Below are positions 54,408 through 61,689 of a DNA stretch of 61,689 nucleotides, piece by piece (the first letter of the stretch is position 1; each line of letters starts with the position of its first letter). The notes under the pieces were generated by a model. It made no database searches. It saw only the letters and a list, made by a program, of their open reading frames with translations, and was not told the origin of the DNA. The DNA comes from an uncultured Dorea sp. (GTDB lineage: Bacteria; Bacillota; Clostridia; Lachnospirales; Lachnospiraceae). Location: the NCBI GenBank assembly GCA_945870325.1, contig CAMBRQ010000013.1, positions 1-61,689 on the forward strand. The letters are read 5' to 3'. Made by a program: the position numbers and the translations under genes.

Positions 54408-55064
54408 ATGCGGGTAGTTAAGGAAGCAGAAGAAAGGAAACAAGAAATTCTGGATGCGGCAGAAAAACTGTTTGCTACGAAAGGCTTTGATAATACCAGC
54501 ACAGGGGACATATTGGATGCGGTAGGAATTGCCAGAGGAACTCTTTACTATCATTTCAAATCTAAGGAAGAAATTCTGGATGGTGTAATTGAGCGGATGA
54601 CAAATCGTCTGATGCAGGATGCGCAAGAGATTGCACAGAACCAAGAACTGCCAGTGCTTGAACGCTTTACAAAAGCGATTATGGCTTTGAATGTGGAGTC
54701 GAAGATTGGATATGAAGTCATGGAGCAGGTACACCGTCCACAAAATGCGCTGATGCATCAGAAGATGCAAGTAACATTATTAGCAGGGATTAATCCGATT
54801 TTTACACGACTGGTGGAGGAAGGCATAGAACAGGGAATCTGTCATACACAGTATCCGGAATCGGTGGTGGAGATGACGATGCTTTATGCTAATACTGCTT
54901 TCGATGAATTGAATATAGAGGGGATAAGTCCGGAGCAAAGGGAAAAGAAAATTGCCGGTTTTATCTACAATGTGGAGCGGCTCATGGGAATGAAGGAAGG
55001 CAGTCTGCAGGAAGCAATCATGGGAATTTTTCGCAGAAGCAGATTGGGAAGCGGTGAAAATTAA
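54408..55064 (+). CDS. TetR/AcrR-family regulator of the efflux cluster
   Basis: 218 residues. Typical N-terminal helix-turn-helix (NTSTGDILDAVGIARGTLYYHFKSKEEIL) and a long C-terminal ligand domain. It heads a run of MFS exporter, FtsX-type permease and ATPase. Matching 18-base sites at its own promoter and before the MFS gene make it the likely repressor of itself and of the exporters. A hairpin terminator follows, so the exporters have their own start. Confidence 0.9.
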   Translation: MRVVKEAEERKQEILDAAEKLFATKGFDNTSTGDILDAVGIARGTLYYHFKSKEEILDGVIERMTNRLMQDAQEIAQNQELPVLERFTKAIMALNVESKIGYEVMEQVHRPQNALMHQKMQVTLLAGINPIFTRLVEEGIEQGICHTQYPESVVEMTMLYANTAFDELNIEGISPEQREKKIAGFIYNVERLMGMKEGSLQEAIMGIFRRSRLGSGEN

Positions 55065-55084
55065 GGCAAAAGACGATATACAAT

Positions 55085-55115
55085 AAGAGAAAGCCTGTAT
55101 ATCATGCTTTCTCTT
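55085..55115 (+). terminator. Terminator of the TetR gene
   Basis: AAGAGAAAGC / GCTTTCTCTT perfect 10-pair stem, then ATATTTTATAT. Confidence 0.7.
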
Positions 55116-55132
55116 ATATTTTATATACTTAC

Positions 55133-55150
55133 CGATAGACAGTCGGTCTA
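55133..55150 (+). promoter_or_regulatory. Second TetR operator, before the MFS gene
   Basis: CGATAGACAGTCGGTCTA; with its flank it forms ACCGA-N7-TCGGT. 17 bases before the MFS start. Confidence 0.65.
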
Positions 55151-55167
55151 AAAGAAAGGAAAATAGT

Positions 55168-56427
55168 ATGAACAGCAAACGCAATTTTAATCGGTTTCTT
55201 TTATTATGGGTAGGAGAATTGGTGTCCTCTATCGGCGGAGGTTTGACCAGCTTTGGTCTGGGCGTGTATGTATTTCAGCAGACCGGGAGTGCAGCGAGTA
55301 TGACCCTTGTTACCCTCCTGGCTTTTATGCCGACACTGGTTTTGAGTGTTCCGGCGGGTGTTCTGGCAGACCGCTATGACAGAAGGCTGCTCATGATGTT
55401 TGGGGATGGATGTTCTGCGGTTGGTATTCTATATATTCTGTTTTGCATGTTAAACGGTGGAGCCAGCCTTACGGAAATCTGTATCGGCGTGACAATCAGC
55501 TCGGTCTTTTCCTCCCTGCTGGAGCCTTCTTATCGTGCCACAGTAACAGATCTCTTGGATGCAGAGGAATATTCCAGAGCCAGCGGAATGGTCAGTCTTG
55601 CAGGAAGCGCCAGATATCTGATTTCCCCTGTCCTTGCCGGTGCCCTGTTGACAGTATCGGACATCCGGCTGCTTTTAGTTCTTGATATCTGTACGTTTTT
55701 CCTGACAGTGATTTGTACCGGAGTAGTCAGGAACGGTCTGGCAGCAAAAACAGCAGAAAATAAAGAACCATTTTTTGCTGCCCTGCGAATGGGATGGCAG
55801 GCTGTTACGGAAAAAAGAGGGGTTTTCCTTTTAATATTGCTTTCTTCTGTTATGACCTGCTTTATGGGAGCCTTTCAAATTCTGGCGGAGCCGATGATCC
55901 TGGATTTTGCGGATAGCGCTACATTGGGAATTGGGGAAACAATCTGTGCCAGCGGAATGCTGGTTTCCGGTTTGTTTTTAGGAGCCAGGGGGATCAAAAA
56001 AGGCTACTTGAAGGTCTTATCTGCATCCCTCACCATAGCGGGTATCGCTATGATTATTTTTGGGCTGAAGGAAAATATCTATCTGATTTGTGCAGCGGGA
56101 TTTCTATTCTTTGCCATGCTTCCTTTTGCGAATAATTGTCTGGATTTTCTTGTAAGGACAAACATTACGGATGAATTACAGGGCAGAGCATGGGGATTCA
56201 TTGGATTCTTGTCGCAGATTGGTTATGTGGTAGCTTATGGTGTTGCTGGTGTCTTAACTGACGGGATTGGGGAACAGTTTCAGGTTGGCGTTGGCCGGGG
56301 CGCTGCCGCAGTCATTATGGTATCGGGGGTACTGCTTGGTATTTTGGCATTAGTGGTTTATCCCATAAAAGCAGTGCGTGAACTGGAGCATGGAATAACA
56401 AATGCTGATAAAGGGAGTGAATTATGA
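55168..56427 (+). CDS. MFS efflux transporter (macrolide-efflux MefA-like)
   Basis: 419 residues, 12 membrane segments, N-terminus RFLLLWVGELVSSIGGGLTSFGLGVYV and A-motif GVLADRYDRRLLM, as in the Mef/DHA3 exporter branch. Regulated in all likelihood by the TetR protein upstream. Its stop overlaps the next start (ATGA), so it is coupled to the FtsX-type permease. The actual drug is unknown. Confidence 0.87.
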   Translation: MNSKRNFNRFLLLWVGELVSSIGGGLTSFGLGVYVFQQTGSAASMTLVTLLAFMPTLVLSVPAGVLADRYDRRLLMMFGDGCSAVGILYILFCMLNGGASLTEICIGVTISSVFSSLLEPSYRATVTDLLDAEEYSRASGMVSLAGSARYLISPVLAGALLTVSDIRLLLVLDICTFFLTVICTGVVRNGLAAKTAENKEPFFAALRMGWQAVTEKRGVFLLILLSSVMTCFMGAFQILAEPMILDFADSATLGIGETICASGMLVSGLFLGARGIKKGYLKVLSASLTIAGIAMIIFGLKENIYLICAAGFLFFAMLPFANNCLDFLVRTNITDELQGRAWGFIGFLSQIGYVVAYGVAGVLTDGIGEQFQVGVGRGAAAVIMVSGVLLGILALVVYPIKAVRELEHGITNADKGSEL

Positions 56428-58694
56428 GAAAAAGGATTATATGGAGTGATATAAAAGGCAACCGCCTGATGGCTGTCACAACATGGCTTTTCATGGCGAT
56501 CAGCGCATTTATGTTTGCATTGACCTGCTTTCTCTTTGTCAGTCTGTTGGGTTCGGTGGATACGTTAATGGAAAAGGCTCAGACACCGGATTTTTTACAG
56601 ATGCACGCCGGAGAGATTTCAGAAACGGAGCTTCTTCGGTTTGCCGAAGAAAATGAACAAGTACGGGATTATCAGGTTTTGAACTTTTTGAATCTGGAGA
56701 ACAGTTCCATAACACTAAATGGACATTCTCTGACAGACAGCACTCAGGATAACGGTGTCTGCGTACAAAGCGGAAGTTTCGACTATCTTCTGGATTTGGA
56801 AAATAAAATGATCCGATTATCGGATGGCGAAATTTATGTTCCGGTCTGCTATCGGCAGGAGTATGACCTTACTGTTGGGGAAACCGTGCAGATTGGTGCA
56901 AACTCTTTCATTCTTGCCGGATTTCTCAGAGACTCCCAAATGAATTCCATGATGGCATCCTCCAAGCGCTTTCTGATAAGTGAGTCCGACTATGACAAAC
57001 TGAAAGAGGCTGGAAGTGAGGAATATCTGATTGAATTTCTGTTGAAGGAAGGAACAGACGTAAACGCATTTGCTACAAAATATACGGATGCCGGATTGCC
57101 GTCCAATGGGCCCGCCATTACAAAACCTCTGATCCGCATGATGAATGCACTTTCGGACGGACTGATGATATTGGTGATTCTTCTGGTGAGCATTGTGCTG
57201 TTATTGATCTCTATGCTCTGTATCCGATTTACGCTGCTGACGCAGTTAGAGGCAGAACGAAAAGAAATCGGAATGCTGAAAGCGATTGGAATATCTAAAG
57301 GTGACATCCGGCAGTTCTATAATCAGAAATTTCTGGCACTGTCCGGATTGGGAGCTGTGACCGGATTTCTTCTTGCACTTGTGGCGAAGGGAACCATATC
57401 GGCACAAATACAAGAATTATATGGGGCCTCTGAAAATGGATTGCTTGAATTTTTAACGGCTTTCGCAGGTGTGGTATTAACGGAAGGTATTCTGCTCTTT
57501 TCCGTTGGAAAGACACTAAGGCGAACAGAAAAATTATCAGCGGTAGAGGCGCTGACCGGACAACATTGGGGACAAAAAAACGAAAAGAAACATCTTCTCT
57601 CCCCACAGCATTTGATTGTTGTGCTGATTATCGGGTTAGGGATATTTATGATGATTTTGCCGCAGAACCTGTTAAGCACGATTTCCTCTCCGCAATTTGT
57701 CACATATATGGGAATCGGTAATGGGGAAATCCGTCTGGATATTCGTCAGACAGATGATATTGCAGGCAAGACAGAACAGGTCACGAAGCTACTGTCAGAG
57801 GATAAACAGATAGAACGCGCTGTTACATTGCAGACAAACTCCTGCCGTGTAGTTCTGTCGGACGGCACTTATACCAACTTACAGGTGGAGCAAGGCAACC
57901 ACACTACTTTCCCTGTAACCTATGCAGAGGGAGAATCACCAAAAGAGAAAAACGAGATTGCACTTTCTTACTTGTGTGCCGATGAATTGGGGCTGTGTGT
58001 GGGAGACCGGCTTCACCTTTCGATTGAGGGAGCCGTACAGGAATATATCGTCTGCGGTATCTATTCGGACATCACAAACGGAGGAAAGACAGCGAAAGCC
58101 GCATATCTTCATGGTGAAGGGCCTCTTATGTGGAGCATCTTTTATGTTTCCCTAAAGGATGGTGCTGTAAAGGATCAATGGTTATCTGATTATGCGGATA
58201 TCTTGTCTGACAGCGGCATCAGTGTGAAGGCGGTAGATATTCAGGAATATGTAGCCGATACCTATGGACAGACAATTCGTGAGATCCACATAGCGGCGTG
58301 GGTGGCGATTATAGCAGCGGCTTTCGTCATATTTGTTGTTGTGATCTTATTTACCCGTCTGCTTGTGGCAAATGACCGCTGTGATATTTCACTGCGAAAG
58401 GCGATTGGTTTTACCGGAAAGGATATCAAAGAACTATATCTGCTTGGTTATCTGCCGGTGCTTCTGGCAGGCATTCTGACAGGGATTTTATCTGGTAATT
58501 TGTTGGGTGAGAAACTGGCAGGATTGCTGTTAAAGACACTTGGTGCAACAGGCTTTCACTTCCTAATTGATTATAAAACAGTATTTGGTTGGATTCCAGT
58601 TATTGTAGTCATAACCGTATTTTGTGCAATTCTGCTTGGACTGTCAGAAATCAAAAACATCAGGGCATACGAGTGCTGTATGGGAAAGGAGTGA
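56424..58694 (+). CDS. FtsX-type ABC permease with two FtsX domains
   Basis: 756 residues: N-terminal membrane segment, extracellular domain, three membrane segments with ERKEIGMLKAIGISKGDIRQFY, then a second such unit ending with DISLRKAIGFTGKDIKELY and three more membrane segments. This is the BceB/YxdM-like single-chain form. ATGA overlap with the MFS gene, ATPase 6 bases downstream. Probably exports or detaches a membrane-active compound. Confidence 0.88.
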   Translation: MRKRIIWSDIKGNRLMAVTTWLFMAISAFMFALTCFLFVSLLGSVDTLMEKAQTPDFLQMHAGEISETELLRFAEENEQVRDYQVLNFLNLENSSITLNGHSLTDSTQDNGVCVQSGSFDYLLDLENKMIRLSDGEIYVPVCYRQEYDLTVGETVQIGANSFILAGFLRDSQMNSMMASSKRFLISESDYDKLKEAGSEEYLIEFLLKEGTDVNAFATKYTDAGLPSNGPAITKPLIRMMNALSDGLMILVILLVSIVLLLISMLCIRFTLLTQLEAERKEIGMLKAIGISKGDIRQFYNQKFLALSGLGAVTGFLLALVAKGTISAQIQELYGASENGLLEFLTAFAGVVLTEGILLFSVGKTLRRTEKLSAVEALTGQHWGQKNEKKHLLSPQHLIVVLIIGLGIFMMILPQNLLSTISSPQFVTYMGIGNGEIRLDIRQTDDIAGKTEQVTKLLSEDKQIERAVTLQTNSCRVVLSDGTYTNLQVEQGNHTTFPVTYAEGESPKEKNEIALSYLCADELGLCVGDRLHLSIEGAVQEYIVCGIYSDITNGGKTAKAAYLHGEGPLMWSIFYVSLKDGAVKDQWLSDYADILSDSGISVKAVDIQEYVADTYGQTIREIHIAAWVAIIAAAFVIFVVVILFTRLLVANDRCDISLRKAIGFTGKDIKELYLLGYLPVLLAGILTGILSGNLLGEKLAGLLLKTLGATGFHFLIDYKTVFGWIPVIVVITVFCAILLGLSEIKNIRAYECCMGKE

Positions 58695-58700
58695 AGGATT

Positions 58701-59435
58701 ATGTCAGAGTTGTTGGTTGTTAAAAACCTTTGTAAAGAAGGAATTTTGAAAAAAATCAGTTTTGCGGTGAACGCTGGAGAAATGGTGGCTGTCATGGGGC
58801 CATCCGGCTCCGGAAAGTCTACCTTACTCTATCAAGTGTCTGGTATGGACCGTGCAGATTCCGGAGAAGTATGGATGGACGGTATGGAAATCTGCGCCTT
58901 ATCGGAGGATGAGCGGGCAAGGCTGCGGCTTGAACAGATGGGGTTTGTCTTTCAACAAATGAATATGTTGAAAAATCTGAATCTGATAGACAATATCATG
59001 CTGCCCGCCTGCCGCATGAAAAAGGGAAAATCTTCCGGCAAAGAGATTGAACATAGGGCGCGGATGCTGATGCGGAAAATGGAAATTGAAGAACTGGCAC
59101 AGCGGAAAATCACTGAGGTATCCGGTGGTCAGCTTCAGAGAGCCTGCATCTGCCGGAGCATGATAAATCAGCCGAAAATCTTATTTGCTGATGAACCAAC
59201 CGGTGCGCTTAACCAAAATGCGGCGCAGGAGGTTATGAGGGAATTTACCCGCCTGAATCGGGAAAGCACTACCATTCTCATAGTAACCCATGACAGCAAG
59301 GTCGCTGCAAAATGTGACAGAATCTTATATCTTCTGGATGGCAGTATCAAGGGTAAATTATCTCTTGTAGGCATATCGGAAGGAAAATACAGAGAAGAAA
59401 AAGTGAACAAATGGCTTACTGGATTGGGATGGTGA
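58701..59435 (+). CDS. ABC ATPase of BceA/LolD type
   Basis: 244 residues. Walker A GPSGSGKST, Q-loop FVFQQMNM, signature VSGGQLQR, Walker B ILFADEPTGALN, H-loop VTHDS. Partner of the FtsX-type permease just upstream; GGAGTGAAGGA ribosome region. End of the TetR-controlled cluster; decayed genes follow. Confidence 0.9.
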   Translation: MSELLVVKNLCKEGILKKISFAVNAGEMVAVMGPSGSGKSTLLYQVSGMDRADSGEVWMDGMEICALSEDERARLRLEQMGFVFQQMNMLKNLNLIDNIMLPACRMKKGKSSGKEIEHRARMLMRKMEIEELAQRKITEVSGGQLQRACICRSMINQPKILFADEPTGALNQNAAQEVMREFTRLNRESTTILIVTHDSKVAAKCDRILYLLDGSIKGKLSLVGISEGKYREEKVNKWLTGLGW

Positions 59436-59497
59436 TATTCGGTATTAAAAAAAAGACTAAATAGTCTGCCAATTAAAAAAAATTAGGAGGAATCATT

Positions 59498-59681
59498 ATG
59501 GTTGAGTCGAGATGTGGGATATTATGCAGTGAGTGCGAATATCGCAAACAAGTGAATAGATACATCTTGCGCAGTGGAAAAGCAGAAGTGGGATGAAATG
59601 ATAGCATATGCAAAATCACTGGGTATTCCAGATAGTCAGTGTGACTTTTTACCAGAAAATTTTAACGAACATGAATATTGA
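59498..59681 (+). pseudogene. DUF3795-type N-terminus fused to another gene tail
   Basis: AGGAGG and ATG lead into VESRCGILCSECEYRKQVN, the Cys-rich start of DUF3795 zinc-binding-type proteins. The frame then stops. In a different frame a protein-like tail follows: WDEMIAYAKSLGIPDSQCDF ending NEHEY, stop at 59681. Looks like a deletion joint. Confidence 0.6.
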
Positions 59682-59711
59682 ATAATTTCAGTTTGCGATG
59701 GAGGAGGAAAT

Positions 59712-60079
59712 ATGAGTTGGACAATTTACGGATTGGAATGCCTTATGGCTATTATCCTGTTCACCTGTGCGATTATGGTTCCGTTATGCCGGAATCCTGT
59801 TTGTTGGATTCACGATTATCCGAAGGACATTCAGGAAAAATATTTTGAAACCCATGAGCGAATCCCCACGCAGTCGTTTAGCGAGACCGTATTGATAAAA
59901 AAGTGCGCTGCTCTGTTCTAGCACTGGTGGTATTTGTGGTATTGGTGCTGCTGGCCGGAGCGGACAACTTCAAAACAGCGTTCTTTGCCAGCTACGGGAT
60001 CTGGCTACTGGTAGATTGGTACGATTGTATCTTCCTGGACTGGGTGCTGTTTGCCAGCGGTCATGCAGATCCGCTTTAG
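59712..60079 (+). pseudogene. Small membrane protein gene, frameshifted and truncated
   Basis: GAGGAGG then ATG at 59712. First frame: MSWTIYGLECLMAIILF, CWIHDYPKDIQEKYFETHE, stop at 59921. The sequence resumes in another frame with LALVVFVVLVLLAGADNF and FFASYGIWLLVDWYDCIFLD, ending abruptly after LFAS at a TAG (60077-60079). The C-terminal membrane part is gone. Unknown function. Confidence 0.6.
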
Positions 60080-60319
60080 GGAGAGGCTTGCCCCCTAAAG
60101 TCATGCTGCGAGGCAAAGGAATATGAACATTGCGGACAATGCGGGGACTTCCCCTGCGATATGTTAATGCAATTTTCTTATGACAAGGAGCAAGGCGATA
60201 ACGGCAAGCGGATTGAGCAATGTAGGAAAGTCTGTGGCCTTTTACAGAGTGCTGATTGTGAGAACAATCCGGTGCTGCGTTGTTCATTACTAACTACAGG
60301 AGGTGCGGATTGTGCATGA
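60080..60319 (+). pseudogene. DUF3795 C-terminal fragment
   Basis: Open from GEACPLKSCCEAKEYEHCG through FSYDKEQGDNGKRIEQCRK to a TGA at 60317-60319. This is the second half of a DUF3795-type Cys-rich protein; it joins well to the N-terminal piece at 59498, 520 bases upstream. No start codon. Its end overlaps the start of the CPBP gene. Confidence 0.65.
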
Positions 60320-61139
60320 TATGAAAAAGTCAAAAAGTAAGTTGCGGATAGTGCTTTGTCAAATCATCGTTTATGTGATTGTGATGAGCGTATTTGAAAA
60401 CATCAATGCGGATGGATCTTATGAGAATTATAGGATTATTCCTGTGGCTTTGATTCTGATTTACCTACTTTGGAGCATGGCGCGTAACAAAGTTCTTGAA
60501 ACATGCGGTTTTCGATCAACCACGCCACTGCCCTATGGGAAGTTACTGTTTTTACTTCCCATGGCAATTCTATGTACGATGAACCTATGGCACGGTATTG
60601 TAATACGCTTTGAACCACGCGCAACCATACTTTACATAGTGGCCATGCTTTGTATCGGGTTTGTTGAGGAAATCCTGTTCCGAGGAAATTTACTTCATGC
60701 TTTGCAGCAACGCTCAGTTAAGCTGGCGATTATCGTTTCCAGTCTTACCTTTGGCTTAGGCCATATTGTCAATCTTATAAATGGGGCTGAGTTGTTGCAC
60801 ACAATGCTGCAACTGATCTATGCTATTGCCATTGGTCTTATGCTATCGGTATTTATAGTGAAAACAGGGCATATCCTACCCTGCTGTCTGTTCCACGGCA
60901 TTTTTAACGCATTGGCTGCATTTTCAAATGAAGCAGGAATTACAATAGCATATCAGTTTACCGTATGTTTTGTCATTACGATAGTTTCCCTGGGATACGC
61001 ACTTTACATTTGGAAAAAGCTTTCAATAAAATCGAATTTAGGGGAGAAAATTGATTATCGGAAGTGTACGGTGCAAGGGCAGCCCACAACTTCCCTGCCC
61101 TTGCACCTGACAGTTCCGTGTACTCGGGAGTTTCTTTAG
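60312..61139 (+). CDS. CPBP-family intramembrane metalloprotease
   Basis: 275 residues, about seven membrane segments. The CPBP (Abi) motifs are present: EEILFRG (paired Glu and Arg), FGLGH (His) and FHGIFN (His). GTG at 60312 is preferred to 60303 because AGGAGG then lies 8 bases upstream; ATG 60321 is an alternative. The last 30 or so residues after the final helix look like non-conserved tail and may reflect a changed 3-prime end. Relatives process prenyl proteins or provide bacteriocin self-immunity; no bacteriocin gene is nearby. Confidence 0.85.
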   Translation: MHDMKKSKSKLRIVLCQIIVYVIVMSVFENINADGSYENYRIIPVALILIYLLWSMARNKVLETCGFRSTTPLPYGKLLFLLPMAILCTMNLWHGIVIRFEPRATILYIVAMLCIGFVEEILFRGNLLHALQQRSVKLAIIVSSLTFGLGHIVNLINGAELLHTMLQLIYAIAIGLMLSVFIVKTGHILPCCLFHGIFNALAAFSNEAGITIAYQFTVCFVITIVSLGYALYIWKKLSIKSNLGEKIDYRKCTVQGQPTTSLPLHLTVPCTREFL

Positions 61140-61463
61140 TGGAGGATTCTGGCGGAGATGCGTGTGGAACGTTTTGGATAGATAACAGAGTATGTACGTG
61201 GAGAAGCACTTTATGGAAGATAGCAGAGTGGGCGGGTAAAGAGAGCAGGGAGAGGGAAGTCGGCTATTATATATCTTAGAAAGTGGCTTTACATACTTTG
61301 TTTGTATGAAATCTTCAGGAGGGTATGTAATTCCTGGCTGTTGTGCAGTGATTCTATTCGCTTTTACATACCCCATGTGTTCTGAAAAACTTTGCTCAAA
61401 AAGGATTGTTCTACGGTATGCAATGATGAAAAATTATATGTAAAGCATATTCCCTGCACTAAT
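61140..61463. other. Gene-free stretch
   Basis: No convincing coding sequence or structured RNA. TTACATAC and GTATGTAA occur about 50 bases apart as a short inverted repeat (about 61290-61330); otherwise unremarkable. Confidence 0.4.
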
Positions 61464-61689
61464 TTATGTCTTAATCACAAAACTCCTGTTTACTTCATAA
61501 TACATATACATTCCAGTCAACACAATTCCAATATATAAAGCGATCACTCGCCCAGTTCTCCCTCACATCCGTTCCATTTCCAATCTGTTATTTAGCAAAC
61601 ACCGTTCGACACGCACTCCTGCCAGGAATCCTCCCAGTTCATGAAGAGTCACACATAAGAATGTCAGGCAGAGAGGGGCAGTATGGGCG
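61464..61689 (-). pseudogene. Edge fragment of a membrane protein with an in-frame stop
   Basis: Read on the minus strand from the window edge: APLCLTFLCVTLHELGGFLAG, then LLNNRLEMERM, a TGA at 61565-61563, then in the same frame RVIALYIGIVLTGMYMYYEV and a TAA at 61466-61464. The single in-frame stop suggests a broken gene whose start lies outside the window. Family not recognised. Confidence 0.35.

Noticed and set aside
61064-61279. Plus-strand open frame after the CPBP gene
   Set aside because: No ribosome site, overlaps the CPBP coding end in another frame, and composition is not protein-like.

Overview
The window reads as chromosomal DNA of a gut Clostridia bacterium, most likely Lachnospiraceae. 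The support is moderate-to-low GC, strong AGGAGG ribosome sites, sigma-A promoters, a GAAC-N4-GTTC SOS box, frl-type Amadori-product genes with an ABC importer, a YolD partner for the Y-family polymerase, a galactanase with a VKTGD-type wall-sorting tail, and a VTC/DUF4956/Cthe_2159 cluster. No rRNA, tRNA, phage, IS transposase or CRISPR was seen.

Layout. 49-7650: a GntR regulator divergent from an operon of two large Fe-S/FAD oxidoreductase genes with hypA, hypB and a second hypA. The second oxidoreductase is broken by a frameshifting deletion. Copies of CTGGTAATWCCAG lie before both the regulator and the operon. 7651-12225: a MarR/dehydrogenase/MFS module between two copies of a cupin locus; the left copy has two deletions bounded by 7-base direct repeats. 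12259-13936: LexA-controlled Y-family polymerase plus YolD. 14069-15973: a GH43 xylosidase and a MATE remnant. 16069-23727: a fructosamine (frl) operon, in the order GntR regulator, kinase, binding protein, two permeases, epimerase (with a nonsense codon), deglycase, YesL. 23812-30654: a self-operated MarR-GNAT fusion, a broken DUF975/permease gene, a truncated response regulator, a sensor kinase and a two-gene ABC exporter. 30678-34638: a Xaa-Pro peptidase, a complex palindromic element, an HTH/ATPase/DUF4325 protein, a flavodoxin and a TetR regulator. 34769-38401: the VTC/DUF4956/lipoprotein operon. 38581-45946: galactanase, a LacI regulator, MATE and MFS transporters. 46053-50595: an AraC regulator with a heterodimeric ABC transporter. 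50767-52803: a YyaL-type thioredoxin-domain protein. 52924-53136: a probable type I toxin-antitoxin pair with a 27-residue holin-like toxin. 53219-54275: decayed genes. 54323-59435: a TetR-controlled MFS and FtsX/ATPase exporter set. 59498-60319: decayed DUF3795 and membrane genes. 60312-61139: a CPBP protease; then a broken fragment at the edge.

Two themes run through the window. First, several regulators come with recognisable palindromes at their own and neighbouring promoters, so local control circuits can be proposed directly from sequence. Second, many genes carry internal deletions, frameshifts or nonsense codons (second oxidoreductase, cupin copy, MATE, frlC, DUF975, response regulator, coiled-coil gene, AraC fragment, DUF3795). 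Either this is an accessory region under decay or some of these are assembly errors. The best candidates for something little described are the holin-like toxin/antisense RNA pair, the hypAB/Fe-S flavoprotein operon with no hydrogenase nearby, the multi-helix palindromic element at 31857-32020, and the VTC cluster.
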